From: Xaviernesmea oryzae
Lineage (GTDB): Bacteria; Pseudomonadota; Alphaproteobacteria; Rhizobiales; Rhizobiaceae
Assembly: GCF_900109605.1 (NCBI RefSeq)
Contig: NZ_FOAM01000021.1
Coordinates: forward strand, 30,282-94,281
Direction of reading: 5' to 3'
Length of the DNA stretch: 64,000 bases
Shown here: in pieces, positions 25,261 to 36,952 of the stretch
Layout: every line of letters begins with the position of its first letter
Position numbering within the stretch: position 1 is the stretch's first letter
The notes under the pieces: model-generated
Seen by the model: only the letters and a program-made list of their open reading frames with translations
Database searches by the model: none
What the model was told of the DNA's origin: nothing
Made by a program: the position numbers and the translations under genes

Positions 25261-25904
25261 GCGAGACGGACGGCGCGGCCGAGGAGGCCGCGCTTCGGCA
25301 GGCGCTGGGCCTGTTTGCACCACCCGGCATAAGGCTCGGCTGCCGGATGATCCGCAGCGACGATGCGCGGCTGCTCACCGCTGAGGAAGCCGAGGCCTTC
25401 GCAGCCCGGCCTCTTGCGGCACGCCGGGCAAGCGGAGCGGCGCGCGCGACGGCCCGCGCCCTTCTGGCGGCAGAGGGGCTGGGAGAGGCCTTCATCGGCC
25501 GCGCGCCCACTGGTGCGCCGGTCTGGCCGGAGGGCTTTGTCGGCTCGCTTGCCCATGACGAGGCCATGGCCGTGGCAGCGATCGCGCCAAAGGCGCGCGT
25601 GCGCTCCCTTGGAATTGATGTCGAGCCTGCGGCGCCGCTGGAGGCGGAGGTCGCCGCGCTTGTGCACATAGCTGAGGATGTGATCGACGGTGTTGAGGCT
25701 GGCCTTGCTGCACGTGTGCTCTTCAGTGCCAAAGAGGCCGTCTACAAGGCGTGCTTTCCGCTTGATGGCATCATGCTAGATTACGCCGATATTACCGTCG
25801 ATCTTCGACAGACCTGCGCCATCACCAGCACAGGTCGGCACACCCAGCTCTTCGTCTGCCTGGCGCCGCGCCTTGTCGTCCTAGCGGTGATCGAGCCTGC
25901 GTAA
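25257..25904 (+). CDS. 4'-phosphopantetheinyl transferase (Sfp/EntD type)
   Basis: Enzyme of 215 residues that loads the phosphopantetheine arm from CoA onto a carrier protein. Magnesium-binding D121 and E123 (LGIDVEP) and the FSAKEAVYK motif (F156-K164, with E160 and K164) are present. The GTG start overlaps the NRPS stop (GTGA), so the two are co-translated, and S576 of the synthetase is the evident target. A dedicated activator this tightly linked supports the NRPS being functional. Confidence 0.92.
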   Translation: MSETDGAAEEAALRQALGLFAPPGIRLGCRMIRSDDARLLTAEEAEAFAARPLAARRASGAARATARALLAAEGLGEAFIGRAPTGAPVWPEGFVGSLAHDEAMAVAAIAPKARVRSLGIDVEPAAPLEAEVAALVHIAEDVIDGVEAGLAARVLFSAKEAVYKACFPLDGIMLDYADITVDLRQTCAITSTGRHTQLFVCLAPRLVVLAVIEPA

Positions 25905-26152
25905 GAGCCGATTACGCTGATGCGTGCCTGAAGTGGAAGGCCGCGCATCGCGTCAGCACTAGGGCGCAGCATTTGAAAGGCAAGATCCCGCGCGCGCCAT
26001 TTGCAAGAATTTGCACAGATAATCATCATGTCGGTATGAGACTGGTGAAATTCTAGGCATATTTATAAAGTATCAATAGATTTCACTTACATAAGCGTCC
26101 GATGTTTACGCAATATTGGACGCGGACCGATGCTCCGCCTTCAGACCGCTAG

Positions 26153-28483
<2,331 letters not shown>

Positions 28484-28498
28484 GCCTGTCCCGCAGCG

Positions 28499-29551
28499 TC
28501 AGCGCATTTTTCTGTTGATGCCGTAGGTTAGCGCCAGCGCGCTGACGAGGACGGCGCCCTTGATGAAATCCTGGGTGTAATAGGGCGCATTCAGCATGGT
28601 CAGCCCGTTGAGCAGCACACCGACGAAGACGGCGCCGACGATGGTGCCGCCGACATTCGGTCGGCGCAAGCCCCGCACGGCAAAGCCGATCAGCGAGGCG
28701 GCAACCGAATCCATCAGCAGCGAGGCGCCGGAAGAGACATCGCCGCGGCCGATACGGGCCGCCACGATGATGCCGCCCAGTGCTGCAAGACTGGCGGACA
28801 GGACATAGGCAAAGCCCCGCAGCCGCTCGACCGGCGCGCCGGCAAGCCGCGTTGCGGTCTCGTTTCCACCCGTGGCGAAGAGCAGCCGGCCGAAGCGGGT
28901 GCGCTCGGTCAAGACGAACAGGACGATGGCCACGAGGATCATCAGCAGCACCGGCAAGGGCAGCGTCTCAAACAGGCTGGAGCGACCGATCGCGAGAAAC
29001 AATGGATCCACCTTTCCCGTCGCCTTGCTGCCATCCGGCAGGATCAGCCCGGCGGAAATTGAGCGCCCGGCCGTCGGAATGAGTTGAAGACCAGTGAGCA
29101 GAAACATGGTGGACAGCGTTGCCAGCAGATCGGGCACTTTCAGCCGCACGATCAGCAAGGCATTGAACAGGCCGACGACAATGCCGAAGGCGAGAACCAG
29201 GGCGACTGTGGCAAAGGCCCCGAGGTCAAGCACGATCATCGCATAGCTGGCGGCCATCACGCTGGAGGCAGCGACCGCTCCCACGGACAGATCGAACCCT
29301 CCGACGGCCAGCGTGACGGTGACGCCGGTGCCGATGATGGCGACCACGGCCACTGCCTGGAGGATGCTCATGGCATTGGCGAGGGTGAGGAAGGCGGGCT
29401 GGAGCACGGAGAAGATCAGCACCAGCGCCGCGAGCAGCAGGAAGACGACGCCTCGGCGCAGGCCGTCGCGCAGTTGCGCGGCAAGCGGTAGCGCATCGGC
29501 AAGGGCATGTGGATCGCGACGCGTATTGATCGGCGCTGTGCTATCGGTCAT
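28499..29551 (-). CDS. Sugar ABC transporter permease (RbsC family)
   Basis: Inner-membrane permease of 350 residues with 8-10 hydrophobic segments and the family motif TLAVGGFDLSVGAVAA. It pairs with the double ATPase encoded just upstream on the same strand; its ATG overlaps that gene's stop (TGATG). Substrate unknown; the probable binding protein is divergently encoded at 31431. Confidence 0.93.
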   Translation of the reverse strand: MTDSTAPINTRRDPHALADALPLAAQLRDGLRRGVVFLLLAALVLIFSVLQPAFLTLANAMSILQAVAVVAIIGTGVTVTLAVGGFDLSVGAVAASSVMAASYAMIVLDLGAFATVALVLAFGIVVGLFNALLIVRLKVPDLLATLSTMFLLTGLQLIPTAGRSISAGLILPDGSKATGKVDPLFLAIGRSSLFETLPLPVLLMILVAIVLFVLTERTRFGRLLFATGGNETATRLAGAPVERLRGFAYVLSASLAALGGIIVAARIGRGDVSSGASLLMDSVAASLIGFAVRGLRRPNVGGTIVGAVFVGVLLNGLTMLNAPYYTQDFIKGAVLVSALALTYGINRKMR

Positions 29552-31047
29552 CAGGCAAGTTCCTCATGGCGCGCGCCGATCAGCGTGCTGTTTGTCCGGC
29601 GATCCGGCGGCGTTTGTTCGAGCAGCCGGTGGCGGTCGATGACGATCACGCGATCCGCCACCTCTAGCGCTTCTTCCGGATCGGAAGTGGCCAGCAGCGT
29701 GGCGCGATCCGTGCGGCTGCGCAGGGCGGCGATGATGTCCTGGCGCGCACCGACATCGACGCCTTGGAAGGGCTCGTCCAGCATCAGCAGGCGACTCGGC
29801 TCGGCATCCCAGCGCGCCAAAACGACCTTTTGCTGATTGCCGCCTGAGAGCGACCAGACGGATGCGGCCGGACCCGTGGCCTTGATCCCGAGCCGCGCGA
29901 TGGCGTCTGTCGCCGCTGCCTGCTCGCGGCGTTCGCGCAGGATGCCGTGCGGATGCCAGCGGCGCAGATAGGGAAGGCTGATGGTCGAGGCGATGCTTTC
30001 GCCCGGCCAGCCGGCAGGGATGAAGGAGGCGCGATGGCGGTCTTCCCCGGCCAGGACGACGCCGCGCGCGATGGCCTCGGCCGGACCGGATGGCGCATAG
30101 GCAGCGCCATCGAGCACCGCACGGCCACTGGCGAAGCGGCCGAGCCCGAACAGAAGGGACAGGAGCCGGCTCTTGCCGGCCCCCAGAACACCCGTCAGCG
30201 CCACCACCTCCCCCTCACGCAGGGTGAGGTCGAAGGCTGGCGTGTCATTGAAGATCCTGACCCCAGACAAGTGCAGCACCGGCCTGCCCGGAACGGTTCG
30301 CCGCTGCGGATGGACCAGGCTCAGGGGGCGCCCGATCATCGTTTCGATCGCCTTCACCAGGTCGATGGGCCGTGCCTGCTGCGCCACCACCCGGCCACCG
30401 CGCAGAACGACCACTCGGTCGGCAAGAGCCTGGAGATCCGCCGTGCGGTGAGAAATATAGAGCACCGCGATGCCGCGCGCCTTCAGCCCGCGCACCATCT
30501 GGTAGAAGCGCTCCGCTTCCCGCGCCGAAAGGCTGGCCGTCGGTTCGTCCAGGATCAGGAGCTTGGCCTGGTTGGACAACGCGCGCGCAATGGCGACCAG
30601 CTGCCGATCTGCCGTTCCGAGCTCCGAAAAATCGCGGTCCAAGGGGAGGTCGAACCCCACGTCGGATAGAATCGCCGCCGCTCGTCGTCGCAGGCTGCGA
30701 TGCGACAGGAAGAAGGGCTGGCGGCCGTCGGCAAATTGATCGAGCAACAGCGCATCGGCAACGGTCATGCCGGGAATGCCGATGACATCCGTGGACTGAT
30801 GCACGGTGACGATTCCCCGGGCGGCAGCCTCGGCGGGGCTCTTGGCGTGATAGGGCCTGCCATCGAAGTAAATGCTGCCGGCATCGGCTTCGATCAGCCC
30901 TGCCAGAATCTTCACCAACGTCGATTTGCCAGCGCCATTGGCCCCCATGAGTGCAACGACCTCACCCCGATTGATCGACAGCGAAGCCGCGTCGAGTGCC
31001 TGGGTGGAGCCGAAAGCGCGCGAGAGCCCCTCGATGGAAAGCAGCAT
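29551..31047 (-). CDS. Sugar ABC transporter ATP-binding protein, two-domain (RbsA family)
   Basis: Protein of 498 residues with tandem nucleotide-binding domains. The first has Walker A GANGAGKST (35-43), a weak signature (GTADRQLVAIARAL) and Walker B LLILDEPTASLS. The second has the degenerate Walker A GVLGAGKS and signature LSGGNQQKVVLAR, as is normal in RbsA/MglA proteins. ATG at 31047 is chosen because homology starts at MLLSIEGLSRAFG; the longer frame back to 31200 adds 51 unrelated residues. No strong ribosome site is seen. Confidence 0.92.
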   Translation of the reverse strand: MLLSIEGLSRAFGSTQALDAASLSINRGEVVALMGANGAGKSTLVKILAGLIEADAGSIYFDGRPYHAKSPAEAAARGIVTVHQSTDVIGIPGMTVADALLLDQFADGRQPFFLSHRSLRRRAAAILSDVGFDLPLDRDFSELGTADRQLVAIARALSNQAKLLILDEPTASLSAREAERFYQMVRGLKARGIAVLYISHRTADLQALADRVVVLRGGRVVAQQARPIDLVKAIETMIGRPLSLVHPQRRTVPGRPVLHLSGVRIFNDTPAFDLTLREGEVVALTGVLGAGKSRLLSLLFGLGRFASGRAVLDGAAYAPSGPAEAIARGVVLAGEDRHRASFIPAGWPGESIASTISLPYLRRWHPHGILRERREQAAATDAIARLGIKATGPAASVWSLSGGNQQKVVLARWDAEPSRLLMLDEPFQGVDVGARQDIIAALRSRTDRATLLATSDPEEALEVADRVIVIDRHRLLEQTPPDRRTNSTLIGARHEELA

Positions 31048-31430
31048 GCGGACGTTCTCGTGGACAGGGTCGCGGGCACGTGGCGGCCGGGAGAACTTAT
31101 CGCACATCCCCCATCGCACCCACATGACCTGCGGCAGATCTCGAATTCTTGTCTTAACGGTGCCCTTCGCCAAGGCGACCAACAAGAACGCGGCTTTCAT
31201 TGTCGACAGAATTTGTAGAATTTCGTTCCTGCTCTGACCGGCTACGATGTCGCTTCCGCCAAGCGTGGCTCTGAAGGGGATGCTCTGCTGCGGGCCATCC
31301 CGTTTTGCGCATGGCGTCCCAATCGAAAAGCCATTTCCGGCAGTGGGCCGTTTGAGGCAAAAACATATCCTATAAAATCCGTGGATTTAGATGATGATGC
31401 AGCACGGTCCTATCCATGAAAGGGAAGTCC
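31048..31430. promoter_or_regulatory. Divergent promoter region between the two halves of an ABC importer
   Basis: 383 bp separate the ATPase/permease genes (minus) from the binding-protein gene (plus), so both promoters must lie here. The only clear element is the palindrome at 31375-31388. No regulator gene is adjacent. Confidence 0.5.
31375..31388. promoter_or_regulatory. Palindrome upstream of the binding-protein gene
   Basis: AAATCC-GT-GGATTT, perfect 6-bp arms 2 nt apart, 42 nt before the start codon at 31431. Likely an operator; the cognate regulator is not identifiable in the window. Confidence 0.45.
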
Positions 31431-32474
31431 ATGCCAACCACGCTTCGTCTTGCCACGCTTTTCGCACCGGCTCTGCTCCTCGCAAGCTCGGCTCTCGCAG
31501 GCGGTATCGCCGGCGCTCCCGCGCCCTTCGACAAAGGCGGGGTGAAGATCGCCTTGATCGGCTACATCTCCGCCGGAGACTTCTTTCAGGCTTATCAGGC
31601 GGGCGCCGAGGCGCAGGCCAAGGCACTCGGCATCGATCTTCAGGTTTTCCAGGGGCGGCAGGATGCGGCCCAGCAGCGCGAGCAGGTGCTCCAGGCCATC
31701 AATCTCGGCGTCAAGGCGATCGTCATCGATCATGGCCAGCCGGAGGCGCTGGCCGACGTCGCGCAACAGGCCCTGGACAAGGGCATCAAGGTCGTCGCCT
31801 TCGATGTCAACCTGAACAATCCCGCCATTCCCCAGGTCGAACAGTCGGATCATCGCCTGGCCGAGCTGGCGCTGGATCAGGCGCTGAAGGACAACGGCAC
31901 GGCGTTCAAGGCGGGCTATGTCTATGTGGCGGGCTTCGCCCCGCTCGACCGTCGAAACGAGATCTGGGATAAGGTGAAGGCCGCCAATCCCGGCATCGTC
32001 GAAGCCGCGCGTTTCGGCACGGTCAGCGACACCACGGCGACGGCGACCGCCGATCAGGCCAAGGCGGTCTTCCGCGCCAATCCGGATATTTCCGTGGTGT
32101 TCGCGCCCTATGACGAGTTCGCGCGCGGCGTGAAGCTCGCAGCTGCCGATCTCGGCATTCAGGACAAGGTAAAGATCTATTCGGCCGATGTATCCACGGC
32201 CGACATCCAGGAAATCACCGAAAAGGGCAGCCCTTGGGTCGCAACCGCCGCAACCAACCCGTCCGTCGTCGGCGCTGTCTCGATCCGCGCGGCGGCGCTG
32301 CAGATTGCAGGCGATCAGGTACCGCACCAGATCGTGGTTGAACCGGCATTGATCACGCAGAAGCAGTTGCGCGATGCCGGCGTGACCACGATCGATGAGC
32401 TTGCCAAGAAAGTCCCCGCCTTTTCCACGAGCACGGCGGTGACGGCGAGCTGGATTCCCGCTGCGGCTTTCTGA
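31431..32474 (+). CDS. Sugar-binding periplasmic protein (RbsB/type I fold)
   Basis: Binding protein of 347 residues. Signal peptide ends near ALA|GG (residue 23). The mature part has the periplasmic-binding-protein type I pattern (VKIALIGYISAGDFFQAYQAGAE, then INLGVKAIVIDHG and GIKVVAFDVN). It is divergent from the RbsC/RbsA-type genes, with which it presumably forms one importer. ATG at 31431 is preferred since GAAAGGGA precedes it; ATG 31416 has no ribosome site. Ligand unknown; the position beside tauABC hints at, but does not prove, a related nutrient. Confidence 0.9.
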   Translation: MPTTLRLATLFAPALLLASSALAGGIAGAPAPFDKGGVKIALIGYISAGDFFQAYQAGAEAQAKALGIDLQVFQGRQDAAQQREQVLQAINLGVKAIVIDHGQPEALADVAQQALDKGIKVVAFDVNLNNPAIPQVEQSDHRLAELALDQALKDNGTAFKAGYVYVAGFAPLDRRNEIWDKVKAANPGIVEAARFGTVSDTTATATADQAKAVFRANPDISVVFAPYDEFARGVKLAAADLGIQDKVKIYSADVSTADIQEITEKGSPWVATAATNPSVVGAVSIRAAALQIAGDQVPHQIVVEPALITQKQLRDAGVTTIDELAKKVPAFSTSTAVTASWIPAAAF

Positions 32475-32570
32475 AAGCCGATTGCGCAAATTTTCGAGGG
32501 CGACACCTTGGACGAGGTGTTGCCCTCTGCCTTTGTGAGCAATCTCTGACCTGATCCCGAATGCGGCAAA

Positions 32571-32602
32571 CTATTATCCAAATAGTCTACTCTATGGATA
32601 GA
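32571..32602. promoter_or_regulatory. Palindromes upstream of the tauA-like gene
   Basis: ACTATT-ATCCA-AATAGT (32571-32587) has perfect 6-bp arms, and CTATGGATAG follows at 32593-32602. They share the ATCC/GGAT core seen at 31375-31388. About 90-120 nt upstream of the ATG at 32692, a likely operator region. Confidence 0.45.
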
Positions 32603-32691
32603 TTTTGCTGATGAAGCGGCGGCAGATCCCCTATCGTTTGTCAGAGAGGCCATAGGCCGTCTGATCCATTTTGCGAGAGGGTGCTGATATC

Positions 32692-33699
32692 ATGCTGAAG
32701 ACGTTGCTTGCGGCCGCGGCCGTGACACTGGGCGCAAGCCTGTTCTCCCTGTCGGCCGGGGCCGCCGACAAGAAGGTTGTCGTCGCCTATCAGACCGATG
32801 CCCTGCCGTCGTCCGTCGCCATCGCCAACGGCGAATTCGCCAAGGCAACCGGTTACGACATCGACTTCCGCAAGTTCAATTCCGGCGCTGAGATCTTTGC
32901 AGCCATTGCCTCTGGCGATGTGCAGGTCGGCTATGTCGGGTCCAGCCCCTTTGCGGCGGCTACCTCGCGCGGGCTGGATGTGCGCGCCTTCTATCTTGCC
33001 TCGATCTCCGGCATCGATGAGGCGCTGGTGGTGCGCAATGGCTCAGGCATCGAGAAGCTTGAGGACCTCAAAGGCAAGAAACTCGCCGCCGCGCCTGTAT
33101 CCACCGATCATTATCAGCTGTTGCAGTTGATCAAGCAGCTCGGCCTGACGGAAGCCGATGTGCAGGTTCTGGCTATTCCGCAGCCTGAAATCGCCGCCGC
33201 CTTTGGCCGGGGCGATATTGACGGCGGCTTCGTCTGGGATCCGGCGCTGACCGAGCTGAAGAAGAACGGCAAGGTACTGATTACGTCAAAGGAGGTCGCC
33301 GAGCGCGGCGCTCCGACCTTCTCCGCCTGGGTGGCAACGGGCAAGTTCGCCGACGCCAATGGAGAATTCCTCAGCAAGTTCGCCGGCGTGATCAACAAAT
33401 ACTACGCCTCTTTCAAGACGGACAAGGCAGCCTGGGGACCTTCAAGCGACAACACCAAGGCGCTTTCCGGCCTTCTCGGCGGCACGGCGGAGCAGCAGGC
33501 CGCGGCGCTCGGCAATCTCAACCTTCTGGCCCCGGAAGCGCAGTCCTCCAAGGATTGGCTGGGCGGCGGTGAGGCATCCGGCGCGGCCAAGATCCTGAAG
33601 GCGACGGCGCAGTTCCTGAAGGATCAGGGCAAGGTCTCCGAGGTTCTGCCGAGTTATGCGGCCTTCGTCACGCCGGTCGCACTGCAGGCGACGAACTGA
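32692..33699 (+). CDS. tauA: Taurine-type ABC transporter substrate-binding protein
   Basis: Periplasmic binding protein of 335 residues of the NitT/TauT class. The signal peptide ends near SAGA|AD (residue 24); the mature part runs [43 protein letters not shown] and [12 protein letters not shown], the TauA pattern of probing a small sulfonate. First gene of a three-gene operon with an ATPase and a permease. A TauD-type dioxygenase is not in the window, so an aliphatic sulfonate or other small anion remains possible. Confidence 0.87.
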   Translation: MLKTLLAAAAVTLGASLFSLSAGAADKKVVVAYQTDALPSSVAIANGEFAKATGYDIDFRKFNSGAEIFAAIASGDVQVGYVGSSPFAAATSRGLDVRAFYLASISGIDEALVVRNGSGIEKLEDLKGKKLAAAPVSTDHYQLLQLIKQLGLTEADVQVLAIPQPEIAAAFGRGDIDGGFVWDPALTELKKNGKVLITSKEVAERGAPTFSAWVATGKFADANGEFLSKFAGVINKYYASFKTDKAAWGPSSDNTKALSGLLGGTAEQQAAALGNLNLLAPEAQSSKDWLGGGEASGAAKILKATAQFLKDQGKVSEVLPSYAAFVTPVALQATN

Positions 33700-33722
33700 G
33701 CACATTTATCATCCTCCAAAAC

Positions 33723-33751
33723 GACCGCCGGCCCGCTTCGGACCGGCGGTC
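33723..33751 (+). terminator. Hairpin between tauA and tauB (attenuator)
   Basis: GACCGCCGG (33723-33731) pairs perfectly with CCGGCGGTC (33743-33751) around 11 nt, followed by only a weak T-rich stretch. It lies between the binding-protein and ATPase genes, the same place as the hairpin in the arabinofuranoside operon, so it probably lowers downstream expression or protects the tauA message. Confidence 0.65.
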
Positions 33752-33772
33752 TTGCTGCATCGGGAAAGAGAT

Positions 33773-34561
33773 ATGCTGCGCATCAGAAACGCCACCGTGA
33801 CCTTCGAGGGACACGACGGCCGGCAGGTTCACGCGCTCGACCGTGTGGATCTCGATATAGAAGAGGGCGCCTTCGTCGTGGCGCTCGGCGCCTCCGGCTG
33901 CGGAAAGTCGACGCTGCTCAACACCATCGCCGGCTTTCTGCCGCTATCCGACGGGTCGATCACGCTGAACGGCCGGGAGATTGACGGGCCCGGCGCCGAC
34001 CGGGGCGTGGTCTTTCAGAAGGATACGCTGCTGCCTTGGGCCAGCATCATCGACAATGTGGCGCTCGGCCTGCGCTTTGCCGGCATCCCGAAGCGGGCGC
34101 GGCGGGAGCGGGCGCGCGAGCTTCTCGGCTTGGTCGGCCTAGCCGATTTTGCCGAAAGCCATCCGCATGAGCTATCCGGCGGCATGCGCCAGCGCGTCGG
34201 CATCGCGCGGGCTTTGGCGACCGAACCGGATATTCTGCTGATGGACGAGCCCTTCGGCGCGCTCGACAGCCTGACGCGGGAGCAGATGCAGGAGCTTCTC
34301 GTCTCCGTCTGGCACCGCACAGGCAAGCGGATCTTCTTCATCACCCATTCGATCGAGGAGGCGCTGTTCCTCGGCACGCGGCTGATTGTCATGTCGCCGC
34401 GTCCCGGCCGCGTCGTCGCGCGCTATGAGCTCGATTTCGTCAAGCGCTATGTCGAGACGGGCGATGTGCGCGGCATTCACCTCGATCCGGCCTTTGCGGC
34501 CCTTCGGGAAGAAATCCGGCAGATTCTGCACAGCGACCATCATCAGGGGATTGCCGCATGA
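33773..34561 (+). CDS. tauB: Taurine-type ABC transporter ATP-binding protein
   Basis: ATPase of 262 residues. Walker [11 protein letters not shown]-loop in [11 protein letters not shown], signature [15 protein letters not shown] and Walker [13 protein letters not shown] are intact, as in the NitT/TauT class. ATG at 33773 has GGGAAAGAG upstream; the longer frame extends back through the hairpin and is rejected. Overlaps the permease start by ATGA. Confidence 0.93.
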   Translation: MLRIRNATVTFEGHDGRQVHALDRVDLDIEEGAFVVALGASGCGKSTLLNTIAGFLPLSDGSITLNGREIDGPGADRGVVFQKDTLLPWASIIDNVALGLRFAGIPKRARRERARELLGLVGLADFAESHPHELSGGMRQRVGIARALATEPDILLMDEPFGALDSLTREQMQELLVSVWHRTGKRIFFITHSIEEALFLGTRLIVMSPRPGRVVARYELDFVKRYVETGDVRGIHLDPAFAALREEIRQILHSDHHQGIAA

Positions 34562-35418
34562 CCACGCTCGAACTCGACCGTCACGATCCGGACGTGAGGC
34601 CAGCGCGCCGAGCGCGTGCCGCCGTCGTGCGCATGCGCGGACTTGGCATGAGCGGCAGGCCGACGCTTGCCATCAGTGTGGTGACGGCCGGCGCCATCCT
34701 GGCTGCCTGGTGGGCGGCGACCGCGCTGCAGCTGACTCCTAGCCTCTTCCTGCCGCGCCCGAGCGAGGTCATCCATCAGTTTGTGCTGGTCTATAAGAAT
34801 GGCTATGCCGGCGCCTCGCTCGGCGCCCATATCGGCGCAAGCCTGCTGCGCATCGGCACGGCGTCGCTGCTTGCCATTGCCACTGCAATTCCCATCGGCC
34901 TGGCGATGGGGCTCAACCGCTGGGTCAAGGGCATCCTCGATACGCCGATCGAATTCTACTGGCCGCTGCCACCGCTTGCCTATCTGCCGCTGATGATCAT
35001 CTGGCTCGGCATCGGCGAAGCCTCCAAGATCGCGCTTCTGTTCCTTGCCATGTTTGCGCCGATCTGTCTTTCCGCCCAAGCGGGCGTGCGCTCCGTGTCG
35101 TTGGAACGCGCCAATGCGGCGCGCGCGCTTGGCGCCTCGCGCTGGCAGCTCTTTCTCCACATCGTGCTGCCGAGCGCACTGCCGGAAATCCTTACCGGCA
35201 TCCGCATCGCCTTCGGCGTCGGCTGGAGCACGCTCGTTGCCGCGGAGCTGATCGCTTCCACGCGGGGCATCGGCTATCTCATCATGTCGGCCGCGCAATT
35301 CCTGGCGACCGACGTGGTCTTCGTCGGCATCGCCATCATTTCGCTCTGCGCCTTCGGCTTCGGCCTGGCCGTGCGCCTGGCGGAGCGCTGGCTCGTGCCG
35401 TGGAAGGGTCGGGACTGA
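34558..35418 (+). CDS. tauC: Taurine-type ABC transporter permease
   Basis: Inner-membrane permease of 286 residues with about six membrane segments and the EAA-like loop [28 protein letters not shown]. The N-terminal 35 residues are basic and cytoplasmic. It is translationally coupled to tauB. Last gene of the operon. Confidence 0.93.
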   Translation: MTTLELDRHDPDVRPARRARAAVVRMRGLGMSGRPTLAISVVTAGAILAAWWAATALQLTPSLFLPRPSEVIHQFVLVYKNGYAGASLGAHIGASLLRIGTASLLAIATAIPIGLAMGLNRWVKGILDTPIEFYWPLPPLAYLPLMIIWLGIGEASKIALLFLAMFAPICLSAQAGVRSVSLERANAARALGASRWQLFLHIVLPSALPEILTGIRIAFGVGWSTLVAAELIASTRGIGYLIMSAAQFLATDVVFVGIAIISLCAFGFGLAVRLAERWLVPWKGRD

Positions 35419-35576
35419 CGCAGCCCATACGCCGCTGGTTGCTCAAGCGCCGGCGGCGTATCATCCTGCCGCGAAAAGGCGTTCGCTCTTGGCCGTCGCG
35501 GTTTAAAGCCGGCCCGTTTCACTCCTGCCGAAATGCAGATCGGCTTCAGCGAGAGACGAGACGCCGGCCTCCCTGC

Positions 35577-36311
35577 TCAGACATGTTGGCCGCCATTGAT
35601 GTGAATCTCGGCGCCATTGATGTAGGCGGAGCGCTCGCTGCAGAGGAAGTGGATGATATCGGCCACCTCTTCCGGTGTGCCCAGGCGTTTCAGCGGCACG
35701 GCGGCCTCCACCAGATCATCCGTCCCTGGCGAGAGGATCGAGGTGGCGATCTCACCTGGCGCAATCGCATTGGCGCGCACGCCGCGTGGGCCGAATTCAT
35801 GCGCCAGTTCACGCGTCAGCGCGGCCAGCCCGGCCTTGGATGCGGCATAGGCGACGCCGGCAAAGGGATGGACGCGCGATCCGGCAATCGAGGTGACATT
35901 GACGATCGAGCCGCCCGCCGCTTCCAGCTCCGACAGCAGCGCACGGGCCAGAAGCGCGGTCGAAACGAGATTGACATTGAGCACCCGGGTCCAGGTTTCG
36001 GCGTCGCTTTCCGTCACTCCGAGACGGGCGCCGTCCGGTCCCTTGGGCGAAATCCCCGCATTGTTGACCAGCGCATGCAGGGCGCCGTCCGGTAGGCGTT
36101 CGCGCACCGTCGCCACCAGCCTGTCGATCTGGTCGAGATCGGAAAGGTCGGCCTGGATATGGCTTTCGCGCGCCATCGGCCAGAGACAGTCCTCCGACAC
36201 CGGCTGGCGCGAAACGGTCAGAAGCCGCCAGCCTTTCTCCTGGAAGAGCTTGACGGTGGCATGACCGATACCGCGGCTGGCGCCTGTCAAGAGCATGGTG
36301 GGTTGGGCCAT
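35577..36311 (-). CDS. SDR-family oxidoreductase
   Basis: Classical short-chain dehydrogenase of 244 residues: TGASRGIG (9-16) for NAD(P), NNAGISPKG, catalytic Ser in VTSIAGSR and Tyr/Lys in YAASKAGL, and a C-terminal NGAEIHINGGQHV typical of FabG-like enzymes. ATG at 36311 has TGAGGAGA upstream; the longer frame (to 36776) crosses non-coding sequence. Substrate unknown; convergent with tauC. Confidence 0.92.
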   Translation of the reverse strand: MAQPTMLLTGASRGIGHATVKLFQEKGWRLLTVSRQPVSEDCLWPMARESHIQADLSDLDQIDRLVATVRERLPDGALHALVNNAGISPKGPDGARLGVTESDAETWTRVLNVNLVSTALLARALLSELEAAGGSIVNVTSIAGSRVHPFAGVAYAASKAGLAALTRELAHEFGPRGVRANAIAPGEIATSILSPGTDDLVEAAVPLKRLGTPEEVADIIHFLCSERSAYINGAEIHINGGQHV

Positions 36312-36622
36312 GGTCGATCTCCTCACGTGCTGGCGCTCATTTAAGTGCCTCAGCCTTGTTTGCAAAGTCTCTGAAATAAAACGACGCACGGTTCGTCGCG
36401 ATTGAGCGGGATAACATCGCCGATCCCACAGAACCAGGCGCGCTGGTTGGGAGCAACCCAATGGGGCCTCACTGGGTGGGCCCAGATCATGCCGCCCTGC
36501 AGGGGCACCATCCTCCGCCTCATGCCGAGGCAAAAGATAGGGGGCGCCAATGCTACAGACAGAGGCATTTGGCCGCAGTCGGCGCCCGGCTGCCCTGCTC
36601 AGCGATGACAGGTGAGTGGAAC
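36312..36622. other. Intergenic region, 311 bp
   Basis: Contains several short hairpins (AACCAG-GCGCG-CTGGTT near 36432, GGGCC/GGCCC pairs near 36465-36482). No credible gene; a short minus-strand frame (36350-36568) has no recognised family. Confidence 0.45.
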
Positions 36623-36877
36623 ATGATGGACGAGATAGACGGCAAGATGGTGGTGATAAAAGGGGCGAGCAGCGGGCTCGGCGCAGCAGTGGCGCGGTGG
36701 GACCGGAGCTGCCGCGCAGCATCACAGAAGCCCAGGCGGCAAAGAGCAGGCAGCATTTCGACGCTTCGGTCGCCATTCCCCGAGGGGAATTTCGCCTCCG
36801 TCATCGCCTGCGCCATTGCCCCGTCAGCCAACATGGACACCAACGAAATACTCGTCCGGTCAACGGCACAGCATTAG
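36623..36877 (+). pseudogene. Decayed SDR gene (internal deletion plus frameshift)
   Basis: The start is a normal SDR N-terminus (DEIDGKMVVIKGASSGLGAAVA, nucleotide loop included). After that the sequence jumps: the other plus frame reads GPELPRSITEAQAAKS...FDASVAIP, and the first frame then resumes with FASVIACAIAPSANMDTNEI and LVRSTAQ, the usual SDR tail. About 160 residues of the fold, including the YxxxK site, are missing, and the reading frame changes twice. The 84-codon open frame is therefore a remnant, not a small enzyme. By eye it resembles the NADP-dependent SDR group that ends in NEILxRPTxQ. Confidence 0.8.
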
Positions 36878-36952
36878 ATAGAGGCTTTCGTCAGGGCAGC
36901 GATGAGCGAGCGTCTGCTCGCCCAGCGCTGCCTTGTTGCGGACAGGTATGCT

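Noticed and set aside
36350..36568. 72-codon minus-strand frame upstream of the SDR gene
   Set aside because: Unknown composition, no ribosome site and overlapping hairpins; could be a remnant but cannot be supported.
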